Of a stretch of 64,000 bases of DNA, positions 44,031 to 55,770 are shown in pieces (position 1 is the first letter of the stretch; the number at the start of each line of letters is the position of its first letter). Made by a program: the position numbers and the translations under genes. The notes beneath the pieces are model-generated. The model did not search any database, was not told where the DNA came from, and was given only the letters and a program-made list of their open reading frames with translations. Origin of the DNA: Anticarsia gemmatalis (taxonomy: Eukaryota > Arthropoda > Insecta > Lepidoptera > Erebidae); NCBI RefSeq assembly GCF_050436995.1, contig NC_134771.1, forward strand, positions 4,133,501 through 4,197,500. The letters run 5' to 3'.

Positions 44031-44475
44031 TCTGATTCCAAACTAAGCAGAGCTTGTACTGTGACCAGACAATTGATAAATATACTTATATACTTCAAAA
44101 TACATATCTATACTAATTGTTTGTTTGTTTGTTTGGTTTGAACGCGCTAATCTCAGGAATTACTGGTCCGATTTGAAAAATTATTTCAGTGTTAGATAGT
44201 CCATTTATCGAGGAAGGTTATAGGCTATATATCATCACGCTATGACTAATAGGAGCAGAGTACCAGTGAAAAATGTTACAAAAGCGGGGAAAATTTTGAC
44301 CCATTCTCTCTTATGTGACGCAAGCGAAGTTGCGCGGGTCAGCTAGTTATAGATAAATTTACATCCTCATTATTTCCTTTCATAGGCTCAGAACAGATAA
44401 CATTTCTCATAACACCAGTATGTCCTGAGTGGGATTCGAACCCACCCTACGCGGCGCTACGGCTATATATCGACC
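44031..44475 (-). mobile_element. SINE A split by a Helitron
   Basis: Body at 44,031-44,106, head with B box (gattcgaacccacc on the plus strand) at 44,347-44,475. The Helitron I copy lies between. Confidence 0.65.
44107..44346 (+). mobile_element. Helitron I copy inserted in a SINE
   Basis: Complete 3' end with hairpin and CTAG; a short internal deletion removes the segment after TCTATACTAAT. SINE A sequence stops at 44,106 and resumes at 44,347. Confidence 0.75.
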
Positions 44476-45019
44476 ACTGTATCTCGATTCTAACAACCGA
44501 CCTGTCATCGAGAAATTTTGTATGAAAATCTGATCAGCGCCTCTGACGGGCGTCGTAGGAAATATTTTGGCAAGAACATTCTTAATGTCAAAATTTCGAT
44601 ACTTGGCAGTACCGATTGTACAGAATCGCGCTACTGCGCAAAACATACAGTTATGTGCAAACAAGGAACTTGTAGTAGTAATTTCTAGGCTTTTACATAA
44701 AATCACATCAGTTTCTCACGGGAGTAGGCTTATTGATAGTAAACTAGTATATACATGGGTATTAAATGGTAACTTTAAAAATAATTCTTACCACTAGTTT
44801 ATAGATTTTAATTTGATCACGTTAATATTAGGCCTAAATATTAAACACATAATGTATCATCATGATAATTATCTTTTAATATAAGATCTTAAACTGATAT
44901 AATAAATTATGTCGGTGTCGTTTTATCATAATAATATAACATTAAGCCTGGTTTATTAAAAATGTTGACTTTGTATAAAATAAGCCAAATATCGACCAAT
45001 TGTCATTTTTTCAACTACT

Positions 45020-45350
45020 ACTGTCCCATTGCTAAAGAACGGTCTACTCCCAGAAAGGAGAATGGGTAAGGTATTGAGTCTACCAAGCTCACCAGGGGGT
45101 CTATCACATATCTCAGTTGACAACTATTTGAAAGCCACTATGCTGTACATTGTTTTCTCTCTTAGAATATAGTGATTAACACGTTACGTCAAAGCAACAA
45201 TGTACTGAATGGTGATCATCAAGTTGACGTACACTAGTTGCCAACTGAGATACGTGATAAACCCGTAAGTGCGGATTAAGGACATTGCGTCTTTTCAATA
45301 GCTGTTTTATAGACCTCACAGGTATTAAGGATTCCTAACAATAATTTTTT
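45020..45350 (-). mobile_element. SINE B fragment split by a MITE
   Basis: Minus-strand SINE B tail (ctgtcccattgctaaagaac...ttgagtctacca) stops at 45,096 and resumes at 45,265 (gtaagtgcggattaaggac). The 168 bp between is a TIR element. Confidence 0.5.
45097..45264. mobile_element. MITE T1, best preserved copy
   Basis: About 30-bp terminal inverted repeats: gggtctatcacatatctcag at the left and, reverse complemented, gggtttatcacgtatctcag at the right. It lies inside a SINE B fragment. Confidence 0.65.
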
Positions 45351-45791
45351 AAACATCAAAACAAATGACAATTCCTTCTTAAACAGACAAAACTTTAAAA
45401 TGTTACAGTTGAGTTGCCTTTCGAAGTTTTGAACTGAATGTTAATGTTTAGACCACTCGGATACCACTGCTGAATAAAAATGTAGGCATGACAATAATTT
45501 CCTTCATTGTCTAAACAATCAATGAAATCCTATTTTCTCCAGTCCATTCTGAATGAAGTTTTTAATTCGTTTAAGTACTACGATAAAGTGCAGTTTAGTT
45601 CCTCAAACCGATTTCATACGTCGTGAATTGTTTCAAAGTTAAAAATAGATAACTACAAAATCCAGATTAAAAATTAAATGTGTGCTTTTGCTCGAAAGAG
45701 TGACAACTGACAAAATAAAGCCAAACAAATCTACTAACTTTCGCGTTTAGCTAATTTGCAGTAATGATACAAACATAGCTTTGAAAAGTAA

Positions 45792-46056
45792 TCTATACTA
45801 ATATTATAAAGCTGAAGAGTTTGTTTGTTTGTTTGTTTGTTTGTTTGTTTGAACGCGCTAATCTCAGGAACTACTGGTCCGATTTGAAAAATTCTTTCAG
45901 TGTTAGATAGCCCATTTATCGAGGAAGGCTATAGGCTATATAACATCACGCTACAGTCATTAGGAGCGGAGTAGCAACGAAAAATGTTACAAAAACGGGG
46001 AAAATTTTTGACTTATTCTCTTAAGTGACGCAAGCGAAGTTGCGCGGGTCAGCTAG
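45792..46056 (+). mobile_element. Helitron I copy with expanded (tttg)n
   Basis: TC start, longest (tttg)n of the copies here, intact subterminal hairpin and CTAG end. Confidence 0.75.
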
Positions 46057-46771
46057 TTGTTAATATGCCCAAGTTTTAAAACCTAACCGAACAATGTTTG
46101 CTTAAGCTGGATAAATCCACACATCATTAAGAATAACAAAAAGACAACTTATATTATTATCTGCGTAATAGATTTGAAAAGGTACAAAACTTTGACTAAG
46201 TACATTCATCAATCATATTACTAGCTATTATTTAAGGAAAATTTACAAAAATACGTTACTTTCTTGCTTAATAATGGCTGAACAAACAAAAGAATGGTCA
46301 TAATAATAATATTACTGATTATCGTCCTTCATTTTTGTTAAAAAAAGTGGGTTAAGGCACAGAAAGATTAGTGTACATACGTTCAAATTAATGTCACTTC
46401 ATTTTAGCATTGCTTTTTATATCTCGGCTTATAAACATCCTCATACATAGATAAGCATAAAGAACTCCTAAAAAATACCAAAATTAAAACTTACCTTTAA
46501 AAAATCCTCAAGAAATATCACTTTTGTTCACTTTTATCACAGAATTTTGCAACTTTTCGTCGAAAAATCTTATATTTTGTTACAAATTTTGAAAACACAT
46601 TTTTCTTTCGGACAATCGTAGGCATCTGATTATTGATAAAAGTCTGTATACATGTGTTTCAATTAATCTACATTGAATGTTTAAAGATATACTAATTTGT
46701 TTTATCAAATGTATTGTTTTTCGTCCATAGATAATTTTTATATAATCTACGTAAACGCGCGGATGTTTCGT

Positions 46772-47193
46772 CATGGCGCTACTGAATTTCGCGCTCATTA
46801 TTTTCTACCTACTTTCTTAATAACTTTTGGGCAAAGGTATTTCTCTCATTCTGCCAATAATATTCTTAGTTCAATACCTTACTACGCACTTTAGCGCTAC
46901 CTACACTCTATTTCGCGCTATTTTTTTTTCCGCCATATTTTTTTGTAAACATTCAGACAAAGATATGTTTCTCATTCTGCCCATGCTAGGTACTCAAATA
47001 CGAACAAATTTTTCTGTACCAATTTTCTTTAAAAACGTTTATTTTTATAATGTTCTTAACCCAATGTTTAAAATAAATGTGAAAATTTTAATGGCGTTAG
47101 CGAATTTCGCGGCATTTTTTCTCTACCATCTTTTTTTTTCTTTAGGCAAAGTTATACTTACTCTCATTCTGACAATAATGTTTTTAGTCATTT
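46772..47193 (+). repeat. Three diverged tandem repeat units
   Basis: Segments near 46,772-46,872, 46,894-46,996 and 47,091-47,193 each run from an atttcgcg block through T-rich sequence to a tctcattctgcc/acaat block. No known element recognised. Confidence 0.4.
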
Positions 47194-47588
47194 TACAACG
47201 TCCAAAAGGTCACCTATTTTTTTTAAAAATGACATGACGAAATATTGTCTGAAAATAATAAATGTATGATTTTTAAAAAGTTGAATATTGCGCTGTAATA
47301 AATACGTAATGTAAAATCACACTAAAGGAATCATTCTATATCTTAAAGGTTATAAAACAAAGATATTACTAACTGCTGCATGATATAATAAAATTTACAA
47401 TGTAATTGTAAAGTAATAAATATAAATGGCGCTGTAAAGATTTTGTTATTGTACGGTTATCCCCCGTACATATTGATGACAAATCTATTTTTATTATTAT
47501 GTGGGTGCAATAAAAGGTAAAAGGTTTATGAAATTGCACATTCCTGTTACACTTGTTTATTATATGATTAATATATTGTTTATACTAT

Positions 47589-47885
47589 GTTGGAGTCGGC
47601 TTCCAGTCTCACCGGATGCAGCTGAATACTAGAACTTTACATGGAGCGACTGCCTATCGGACCTCCATAACCCAGTTACCTGGGGTAAGACTGGTCGTCG
47701 GACTTTCAAGCTTCTAAATACTGTTAACGACTGTCAAAGATCTTTGAAAATGACAAACGGGACCCAGAAATTAACGTGCCTTCCGAAACACGGAGGAACT
47801 CAATATGTATAGGACGGTCACCCATCCACAGAACAACCTCAGCTACCGTAGTTTTACCTCAGAAATCGATCGACGCGATCCAAGT
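47589..47885 (+). repeat. Repeat D, longest copy
   Basis: Runs from ttggagtcggcttccagtct through ccttccgaaacacggaggaa to the cacccatccacagaacaacc block. Confidence 0.6.
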
Positions 47886-48349
47886 AAAATAAATACTAGT
47901 ACGGAATCCTTAGCCGGTTTCATATAGGTACTTATGATATAATTCTAACCGGACACAGCAAAGGAAAAGTCTCATTACTTCGCCTATTGTATTAAGACCA
48001 TAAATTATTTGATAAGAATTTGTCATAAAATAGCTAACGGCTTCCGAACAATGCCTGTTTATCTATGATTGTAAAAAACTGATTATTATGATCGAATATT
48101 ATATTATTTATCTTTTATCATAGTTTTTAAGCTAGATTTATAACTTTCTTACAAAGTTTACGAGATGTTAGCGGCTGACGGTCCAAAATTATTACAAAAT
48201 ATTTATTTAAATTTTTTTTAAACTCTTACTTAGATAATATTAGCCGTTGTGTACCTACGTGACAAAACACTGTATAACTAATTAGAGTTTACACAATGTT
48301 TATTAGTAAAATAATGATTTATTTTTATTTACGGGAGTGTTATTTATTA

Positions 48350-48490
48350 TTGCCCTCCTAGCCGATATTCGGTCACGGCAACCAGTTTAATTGAAACCAA
48401 CTAACTGGGCAGGACTTTGTAGGTCCACTCTCTATTCCTTCACTCTCATAGCCCGGTGTGACGGTGACCGATGAAATCAGTTTGAATACA
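48350..48490 (-). mobile_element. SINE tail related to the 55.5-kb family
   Basis: Reverse match in actctctattccttcactctc and agcccggtgtgacggt. No head seen. Confidence 0.4.
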
Positions 48491-49844
48491 TACAGTTTAA
48501 CGTAGTCATTCTCATTCTTCTTACATTCTGAAAAACATTTAAAAGTATGTATGTTTTTTGATAGTCATATGAGCCAAGATTTGAAATTATACTATAATAG
48601 ATTTATAACTTTGATTCTTATTAAGTACCTACTCGCAGAATATTGTATTAAAAAAAAATTACAAAATATTTCCGCGAATAAAATAATCAGAACCTGGAAA
48701 AGTCGAATTTTGTCTTTCTAAAAACTGTTAAAAAGGATAATGACTTTTTAATTCGTGGCTTTGCGAGACGAAAGTATTTTATTGTTTCGTAAAATATTTG
48801 ATTACAACTAATCCATGGAATTAATTTTACTACCACAGATTAATGATAAAAATTAAAAAGATTATTTGAAGTTTCCTTTACGATGTTGTGTTGTTAATTT
48901 ATATTTTTTGTTGTTTTTCTGATTTATCGAAGAAAATTCTTGGTATAGGCTTTCGGGGATTAGAAGAAAATAAAAAAATCTGGATTGGCTTTATGATTTG
49001 ATATCAATGTCATTCAATAAAAGTTCATTAAAAAGTTATAGGTAAGTATTAAAGGTGCATCCATTTGCTCACAGCAAAAAAAAAGTAGGTACCTACGTAA
49101 GGTACGTATAAGGTGTTTATTTTATTTATTTAATGATCTTATATTCATATTAATTATCTTCTACAACTGTTAAGTCACGAATTGTAGTTGGATAATGTGC
49201 CGTAATGACTACAAACTATAGCCATTTTATTGCACTTACAATAATTATCTACTTTTTATGAAAAATATTGCTTGTCATGAAATCGTTGCTCCACAAAAGT
49301 GGTCCAGTGTAGATGCACCATTACATGCATTCCAAATTCAAAACAATGCATTTAAATAAGATTAGTAAATAGACAAGGACAGCAGATTTTATTTACTTTG
49401 TGCGAAAAAGAGATAAAAAATATGAATGGGTGTGTACTATCTATATTTTTTTTAGTGCGTCATTTGCACCTGTATGTACCGATAGAGCCTATTTAGCCAT
49501 ATTAACTACTAATTCGGGTATTACGGATTCTTAGCTATCATTTGCCAATAATCCGCTGTGTTGTTACGGTTTTGAAACTCAGTTTGATAGCCAAATGGCT
49601 TATGGTTTTACCTCCCATAGTCGAGAGTTATAAAGTAAAGCAACACGCTTATAACTTTTCGAAAACGTATCTAATGATTAAAAAAATCTTCTTCTTGTTT
49701 AATACTGAAGGAAAACGAAACCGTCACGTAGAAAACTTGATTATAATTACCTTGCGTGGCTAAATTTTCTTTAAACATCTCAAATAATATTGATACTTGT
49801 TTGAAAATGAAATAGGTACTCTTAACTCGCTCGCAAAATACTTA

Positions 49845-49930
49845 CACGTATTTGGGTAGTGGACTCAGGGTTTAACCCCTCTCTCAATGGAGGGGACCCG
49901 TGCCTTATTGAGAGGAAAGCTCGGCGTAGT
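49845..49930 (+). mobile_element. SINE B tail fragment
   Basis: Diverged copy of the family's tail: gtagtggactcagggtttaa and a cctctctcaatggagggga block. Confidence 0.4.
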
Positions 49931-51582
49931 GGGCTACTTAATGGATGAACAATATATTTCTTTTTTTTTTGAGTTGCGTATCAGTGTAGGTATGCATTAT
50001 AAACATGGTTGAGATTTCGGATAATCAGGAATCTGAAGTTCGGATAATCGGGTCTCCATTGTATATGTTGTGTAAGTAAGTATATTATGTTGTTAAAAAT
50101 TCGGTCAAATCATTATCAATTATACAATTTTGGCGGATACGTATGGCGCCTAATTACCAATTACTTAATCAATTTAAGATCTTCAAGCGCCGCCATCGAC
50201 AATTTTAATAAAATACATGTTTTTAGATTAAATCTTAATATAATTTCATAGCGCGCAATGATAAATATTATCAATATTGTTATTTTTTTGTAATCCAATT
50301 TACTTTGGTGCGGAACTTTGAATTCATTTTGCGATAAAATCTAAAATTAAAGCGAGTGCATTATTGATTATTTTCGGTTTTTACAAACATGAAAAATCAC
50401 GGTCAGAAATAATTTAAGCCGGAAATTATTGTTTGTGAATCATTTTATAAAAATTATATTGAAATATCATATTTTGATATATTGTTTATGGAATTAAGTA
50501 TTTATGGATTCTAATTTTTAACCCATCGGCTGGATTCGAAATTAAAATATTCGATAGAATTGGTAAGCTCTTAATCCTCTTGACCTGCGAAAAATAGTAA
50601 GAATGAGAATCAATTAAAAATCAATAAATTTATAACACTCAATAAAAAAAACTATATGGTAGGTACCAAAAAAAAGACGAATCGAGAACCTCCTTCTTTT
50701 TTTAAACTCAGTTAAAGAATGTCCTACGTGCTTAGTGGTTGTCAAATAGTTGCCAAAAAAATAGTCCCCTGAGTTTTTGCTACTTTCCGACCTAGTAAGT
50801 GAGATTGTGATGTGAAGAAAAAGATTCTCAAAGTGGACAAGGAACGTATCAATGCTATATTTCCACTTCTTATCATATACTGAGGTATGTACCAACTACA
50901 CTTGAAACAACTCTGTAGTTTTAGATGTGAATTAAATTGGTTAGCATGAATAGTTTCGGTACCAAATATGATACAAGACAGCCAGCCATTTTTAAATAGG
51001 CATCTAATCTCCGAAAAAAGAAAAAAAACATACAGCCGGCGCAAAAAGTGCCTATACTTTTTCAAATTGCTTAAAAACGTCATGTTGCTCAGTCTTAAAT
51101 TTCAGGCGCTATTAATGCAAGGAAATAAATAACGTGTATTTCCTGCAAAGAACCTAATAATTCATGTTTAATATGAAAATACCCTTTGGAACATATTTTA
51201 TACATAGGTATTTGTGTTTTATATGTAGGTATTATTTATGCCTACGCCGAGCAGATTTATTTCGAACGTAGAACTTGTATGAGTATTCTTTTGCTTCAAA
51301 ATTACAAAATGATGTAGATAAAAATATAAGAGTATTTTTTTATAATTTGGAAATACCTAAACTGGCAGATGGGGTTTCTAACGTATAATCATGTATTTTA
51401 ACGAATAAACTCTAAAAATATGACTAGTTATTATACATGCTAAAGATTTCACAATTTCGCGATTGATCGAAACCGAAACGCGCTTATCCGCTTATCACTC
51501 GTTTGATTGATGTGACTTTTGACAATCAAAATCTAGATTGTTTTGTGCCGGTTAACGGTTAAAATACAACTACAATATAACG

Positions 51583-51717
51583 ATGCCTTGCCGTAATATC
51601 TTTAAATTGGGTGCTCTTGAGGCTAAGCGAACAGCATTCTTGCTATGTGACATACAGGAGACCTTCCGACCTCATATTAAGCACTTTGGCGAAGTGGTCA
51701 AAGTTGCTAATAAAATG
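51583..51717 (+). CDS. ISOC2: ISOC2 exon 1
   Basis: Forty-five codons from ATG (context acg ATG) to AATAAAATG/gtacgt. It carries catalytic Asp23. An in-frame read-through into the intron reaches a stop at 51,768, so the splice is needed to reach the rest of the domain. Confidence 0.9.
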
Positions 51718-54700
51718 GTACGTAAAATGTTGATTTTGTTACGTAATAGCGATAATATCAAAGGTTAGGAGCTTGCTATGTGTTTATCAAGTATTTTTGA
51801 AGGCCCTGTAATGTATTTTTTCGTTGAAATGTGGAGTAACTTGATGATGCATTCCGCATACATAGAATTGACAGTACCCATTCACTTTCAATGAAATCAA
51901 AAATATTGTTTGTGGATGACCTCTATTTATTCAAAACCCATTACCCTTGATAAACTACAAAGAGTGTCATAGATTATTAATACTATTATCATTGTTGGCA
52001 GCGATACAATCAGACATCTATAGGTTTAAACCAGTCCTTTGATTCTCAAACATGGGTTGGAGTGTAGCAAAGGATGTGCAAGGAGATAAGGACTTATAAA
52101 AGAATTCAAATATGTTATAGATTGTGTTTCCTTTCCAGTCTAGTCTCACATTAGCGTTGTAGCTTATCGAATCTCATAGTTAATTCAATGTTTGTCATCA
52201 AAACTTACTTTCAAACTTCAAGTTATTCTTATGGAAGTGTATTAATAATATTATTTTGTAAAATTACAGATGGAAGCAGCAAAACACTTCCAGATTCCAG
52301 TATACATATCGGAACAGTATCCCAAAGGCCTCGGTCACACAACTAAGGACATAAAGACAGAGTGTGCAGCTCTCGTCTATGAGAAGACTACATTCTCTAT
52401 GTACACACCTGAACTGCAAGAGAGACTGAAGAAGGATGTACCTGAGTTGAATGCTGTAGTGCTTTTTGGTATAGAGGTAAATATTGTGTTAAAATTATAA
52501 GTTTGTCTTCCATGCTTGGTCCTGCTAAACCAGGGGTTCCCAACCTTTTCTTAGTCCGGGAGCACTTTTTTATTATTTTTGTTAGCAGGGACCACTATGT
52601 AAGTGTATTAAAAATAAAGTGTGGTATTCATCCTGAAAATTTAGAATTTTTAAATCATTTGCAGACCATATTTTGGCTTTCGCAGACCACTGGTTAAGAA
52701 CCATTGTGCTAAACTTAACTGCTCTTGGTAAAATTTCTCCTAGAGCTAGTTGAACATCAGCAATTTTAAAAACGATACTTTTGTCTTAGAAAAATCAACC
52801 CATAAGATTTAAAACTTGTTTTACTCAATATAGTTTACAGGAATTAATACCATTTCACCTCAATTTGCTTGCTAATTCTATGATAGTTGCACTGTAAGGA
52901 TGGTTAAAACTTTGTTGTGGAAAAGAAGCAGGACTTGAATGCACTGACCAAATACATTTGAGGGACTTTTTACAAAACTGCTGCCAGCACTATACGGTTC
53001 AATTTTTTTTAGGCTATTACTGTCCCACTGTACGGCAGGGGTCTCTTCCCAAACGAGGGGGAGGGGTTAGGCCTTGAGTCTAGGTCTATTTTCTTAATAG
53101 ACTTTTTATATTTCAGGCCCATGTATGCATCGAACAGACTGTGATAGACTTGATGGATAGAGACATAGTGGTACACTTACTAGCTGACGGCGTATCATCA
53201 CGCTCGCTAATGGACAGGGGGCTGGCACTACAGGTTAGTAATACTTGAATATATGTTCATTATAAATTGCAATGGATATGGACAGATTCAATCATTAAAT
53301 TTTGGGCCATGGCATATTTGCTTGTTGAAAAATATGTCATATTATTATTTTGGGTAATAGCAGTCATCTTTGCTTGATAAATATTTTTGGATTAAAAGTC
53401 CAAATTATTTGTGGGGTAATGATTGAAGTGTAGTTGTTAAGCTGCTATGTTGCTATTCTACTGATGGATCAAGGTTCGATTCCTATGGAAAAATATTTGA
53501 TGATGGATGACAGGAAAAAGTACTAAGTTTACTTCTATATATGTATTTATAAGTATGTTTGTTTCGTCTCAGATAAAATTACCATGCATAATCATTTTGA
53601 GAAAATTAATATCATAAATATGGTTCATTTCATAGCTTTTTACACGAAAAATCACATAAAAAAGTTTATATAAAAGGTGATGGCAATTAAAATGATATTT
53701 TGATTATTTCCAGCGTTTACGCTCGATAGGCTGTTTCATAACGACATCAGAAAACGTGTTATTTAAATTACTGAAGGACAAGAACCACCCCGAATTCAAA
53801 AATATATCTAAATTAAATAAACAACCCACTGTAGATACGCTCGGTTTTGATTATTTAGCGCCGAGTTCTAAACTTTAGGAGGTACAGGGTGTTTGAAAAA
53901 TTGTTAAATGGTTTTGGTATATTTTTTGAGATTTTTGATATATTGTTATTATTGTTGGTTAATGGCAAAGCCCTCTGTTAGGTTTTAAAGCATTTATTAT
54001 TATTTGCAATCCTGAGTTTTTATTTTTATAGTATTTATTTGTATGGTATATATTTTTAATGGCCATTTATAAGTCAGCTATTCGAAATTTTAAAACATAC
54101 CTACCATTGTGTATGCAATTTTATGCAATGCATTTTTATTTACTTGCATTCCAATGTTCTGTGATTTATTATTAATTGATAATACAAACAAAAATATTTT
54201 ACTGACAAATCAGAAGATTAACTTTTACAAAAAATGATTGGTAGTTGTTTGTTATTTTTGTCATTTTTGTGGGCGTCTGAAAATTGATTTTTAAATAAAG
54301 TATTATTTTATACTTAATTAAAATGGGGCTAATCTATAATAACACGTCAATCTAAATTGACGCCATCTCGCGGCTGATCTTAGAACTATCACGAAACACG
54401 ACAATCCTGAAACGCACAAGCGAAATCTAAATTGTATTTTCTACAGTTATTTCATGTAATTGACAAAGTCATCACCATTTATGTAAACTTATACTTTAAT
54501 AAATACATATAATTATATAAATAAAATTGCGTTTTTATTCTATTTACAGCGCCTTCAACGAATCGGTTGCTTCGTGGGTACATCAGAGAATATACTATTT
54601 AAGTTATTGAAAGATAAAAATCATCCGGCTTTTAAACCTATTTCTAAACTTAATGCCAATCCGACGCCGGACGAGTTTGGTGGTAGCAAGTTAAAATCTG

Positions 54701-54726
54701 ATAGTGATGAAAGATGTTCAGACTAA
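51583..54726 (+). CDS. ISOC2: Isochorismatase domain-containing protein, ISOC2 type, two alternative last exons
   Basis: Spliced plus-strand gene: exons 51,583-51,717, 52,270-52,476, 53,117-53,233, then either 53,714-53,878 or 54,550-54,726. All joins are phase 0. The products are 207 and 211 residues; human ISOC2 is about 205. The cysteine-hydrolase fold shows Asp23 (LLCDIQ), Lys84 (EKTTFS) and Cys118 (GIEAHVC), the expected triad, plus the ISOC signature SEQYPKGLG (residues 59-67). The substrate of animal ISOC proteins is not established, so isochorismate hydrolysis should not be assumed. The first last exon ends SKL, a peroxisomal PTS1; the second ends CSD. Confidence 0.93.
51718..52269 (+). 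other. ISOC2 intron 1
   Basis: GT-AG intron of 552 bp. I see no gene or clear repeat in it. Confidence 0.8.
52270..52476 (+). CDS. ISOC2: ISOC2 exon 2
   Basis: Sixty-nine codons (residues 46-114) from ttacag/ATGGAA to ATAGAG/gtaaat. It encodes SEQYPKGLG and Lys84, and ends FGIE just before the nucleophile exon. The start ATG is an internal residue; alignment with ISOC2 runs without a gap across the join. Confidence 0.92.
52531..52706. mobile_element. hAT-type MITE with 8-bp target duplication
   Basis: Ends CAGGGGTTCCCAACC and, reverse complemented, CAATGGTTCTTAACC. The perfect 8-bp direct repeat TGCTAAAC flanks it (52,523-52,530 and 52,707-52,714). It lies in ISOC2 intron 2. Confidence 0.75.
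53008..53085 (-). mobile_element. SINE B tail fragment in ISOC2 intron 2
   Basis: Contains ctattactgtcccactgta and gaggggttaggccttgagtc, the SINE B tail in reverse. It ends about 30 bp before exon 3. Confidence 0.55.
53117..53233 (+). CDS. ISOC2: ISOC2 exon 3
   Basis: Thirty-nine codons (residues 115-153), tttcag/GCCCAT to CTACAG/gttagt. It has the nucleophile AHVC118, then DLMDRDIVVHLLADGVSSRS, a conserved ISOC block. There is no internal ATG start upstream, so ORF scans overlook it. Confidence 0.92.
53234..53713 (+). other. ISOC2 intron 3a
   Basis: GT-AG intron of 480 bp to exon 4a. Nothing recognisable inside. Confidence 0.75.
53714..53878 (+). CDS. ISOC2: ISOC2 last exon 4a, ends in SKL
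   Basis: Fifty-four codons plus TAG, acceptor tttccag. It encodes RLRSIGCFITTSENVLFKLL and a tail ending APSSKL. The C-terminal SKL is the canonical type 1 peroxisomal targeting signal. A candidate poly(A) signal AATAAA lies at 54,294-54,299, before exon 4b. Confidence 0.9.
   Translation, partial: RLRSIGCFITTSENVLFKLLKDKNHPEFKNISKLNKQPTVDTLGFDYLAPSSKL
53879..54549 (+). other. Exon 4a 3' UTR and intron sequence before exon 4b
   Basis: AT-rich, with AATAAA at 54,294. It would be 3' UTR in the 4a transcript and intron in the 4b transcript. No coding sequence seen. Confidence 0.6.
54550..54726 (+). CDS. ISOC2: ISOC2 last exon 4b, no targeting signal
   Basis: Fifty-eight codons plus TAA, acceptor tatttacag, same phase as 4a. 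The first 35 residues match 4a at 28 positions (RLQRIGCFVGTSENILFKLL). The tail differs, acidic and hydrophilic, ending ERCSD. Because 4a has its own stop, the two exons are mutually exclusive. Confidence 0.88.
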   Translation, partial: RLQRIGCFVGTSENILFKLLKDKNHPAFKPISKLNANPTPDEFGGSKLKSDSDERCSD

Positions 54727-55544
54727 GTTTTTGACAGATTACTGTAGTTTTGACGGCTTTAAAAACCGCCTTGTAGTGCGTTCAATTCCTAGGTCAGATC
54801 TGGCTATCAGCTCAAAAATGCCTTATTTTCGAATCGATTTCGACTATCAAAATATTCGTTTTAGTAGCATCTTCGAATATAAATGATCATAATCAATGTA
54901 TTCATAATTATATATTTTTATGATATCCCAAAAAGGACTCTTCAAATCTGCATCAAAAATACTTAATGAACAAAAAAAACATCATAACTGAGTAAGAGGT
55001 TATGGGGTTACAAACGCAAAAATTACAGACTTAAGAACCTCCTACTTTTGTTGAAGTCGGTTAAAAATACCTAAGATGGTTAGACCACTATTAAATTATT
55101 AGCAAAGAAAAAGAATGTTTGCAAAACCATCTATTAACTACTAATTTTAATGTGGTTTTGCGCTGACGACCTTATATATTTGTGTGATGAGCACAAGTAG
55201 GTATTTGTTCTAGGTCTATATACATTGTATTTAGAAGTATATAATATATAAATGTCATGTTTATCAGCTCTTTGGTTAATAGCTCTACTTAGTTTGTAAT
55301 CGGATGACTGTGTGTATTGTTCTAAAATATATATTAATTTGTATTTTATTGTTTTCAAATCAAAATATTTAGATACATATTACTATTATAATTATTTTTA
55401 TTAAAAAATGTCTACGAACTATAGCAGTAATGAGGACATTATATTATACCTAGGTTCGATTCGTAGGATTTGTTAGCTGTTTATTTCTTTCTTAGGAAAT
55501 ATTCCGTTTTTAGTGTATGACTTTTAAATATAAATACTTACTTA

Positions 55545-55770
55545 GACTGCCTCTGTGGCGCAGTCGGTAGTGTAGTAGTAGTCTCGGGTTCGAATCCTGG
55601 ACTTTTACTTTTCCCGGAGTTAGATGTACCTATAGGTTCTCCTCTGTGCCTTGAAGAGTATGTAAAGCAGTCGGTCCTGCGCCTGACCTCTCACTGGTCG
55701 TGTCGGTTATCCGGACTATGAGAGTGAGGGAATAGAGAGTGTACTTGTGTAAAGTACACACACTTGGACA
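55545..55770 (+). mobile_element. tRNA-headed SINE, another family
   Basis: Head ctctgtggcgcagtcggtag (A box) and cgggttcgaatcctgg (B box), then a body with tatgagagtgagggaataga. It is not a functional tRNA: no matching acceptor stem or anticodon arm. Confidence 0.6.

Larger units (their letters stand above)
25658..51582. other. Gene-poor interval between mucin and ISOC2 genes
   Basis: About 26 kb without a recognisable protein-coding gene. Open frames are short and not supported by splice sites or family motifs. It contains the mobile elements listed separately, mostly beyond 28.8 kb. Stretches 25,658-27,138, 27,178-28,878, 29,721-30,279 and 48,491-51,582 show nothing I can name apart from the weak 5'-exon candidates and a SINE fragment at 49.85 kb. 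Confidence 0.6.
52477..53116 (+). other. ISOC2 intron 2
   Basis: GT-AG intron of 640 bp holding the hAT-type MITE and a SINE B tail fragment. Confidence 0.8.

Noticed and set aside
25695..51083. Short open frames in the gene-poor interval, for example near 29.4, 40.7 and 46.8 kb
   Set aside because: Short, low-complexity or overlapping repeats, without splice support or recognisable domains.
54341..54363. Small inverted repeat acgtcaat/attgacgc
   Set aside because: Too short to separate from chance in AT-rich DNA.
54704..54886. Separate small gene after exon 4b
   Set aside because: It is a different frame that overlaps the end of exon 4b and the 3' UTR.
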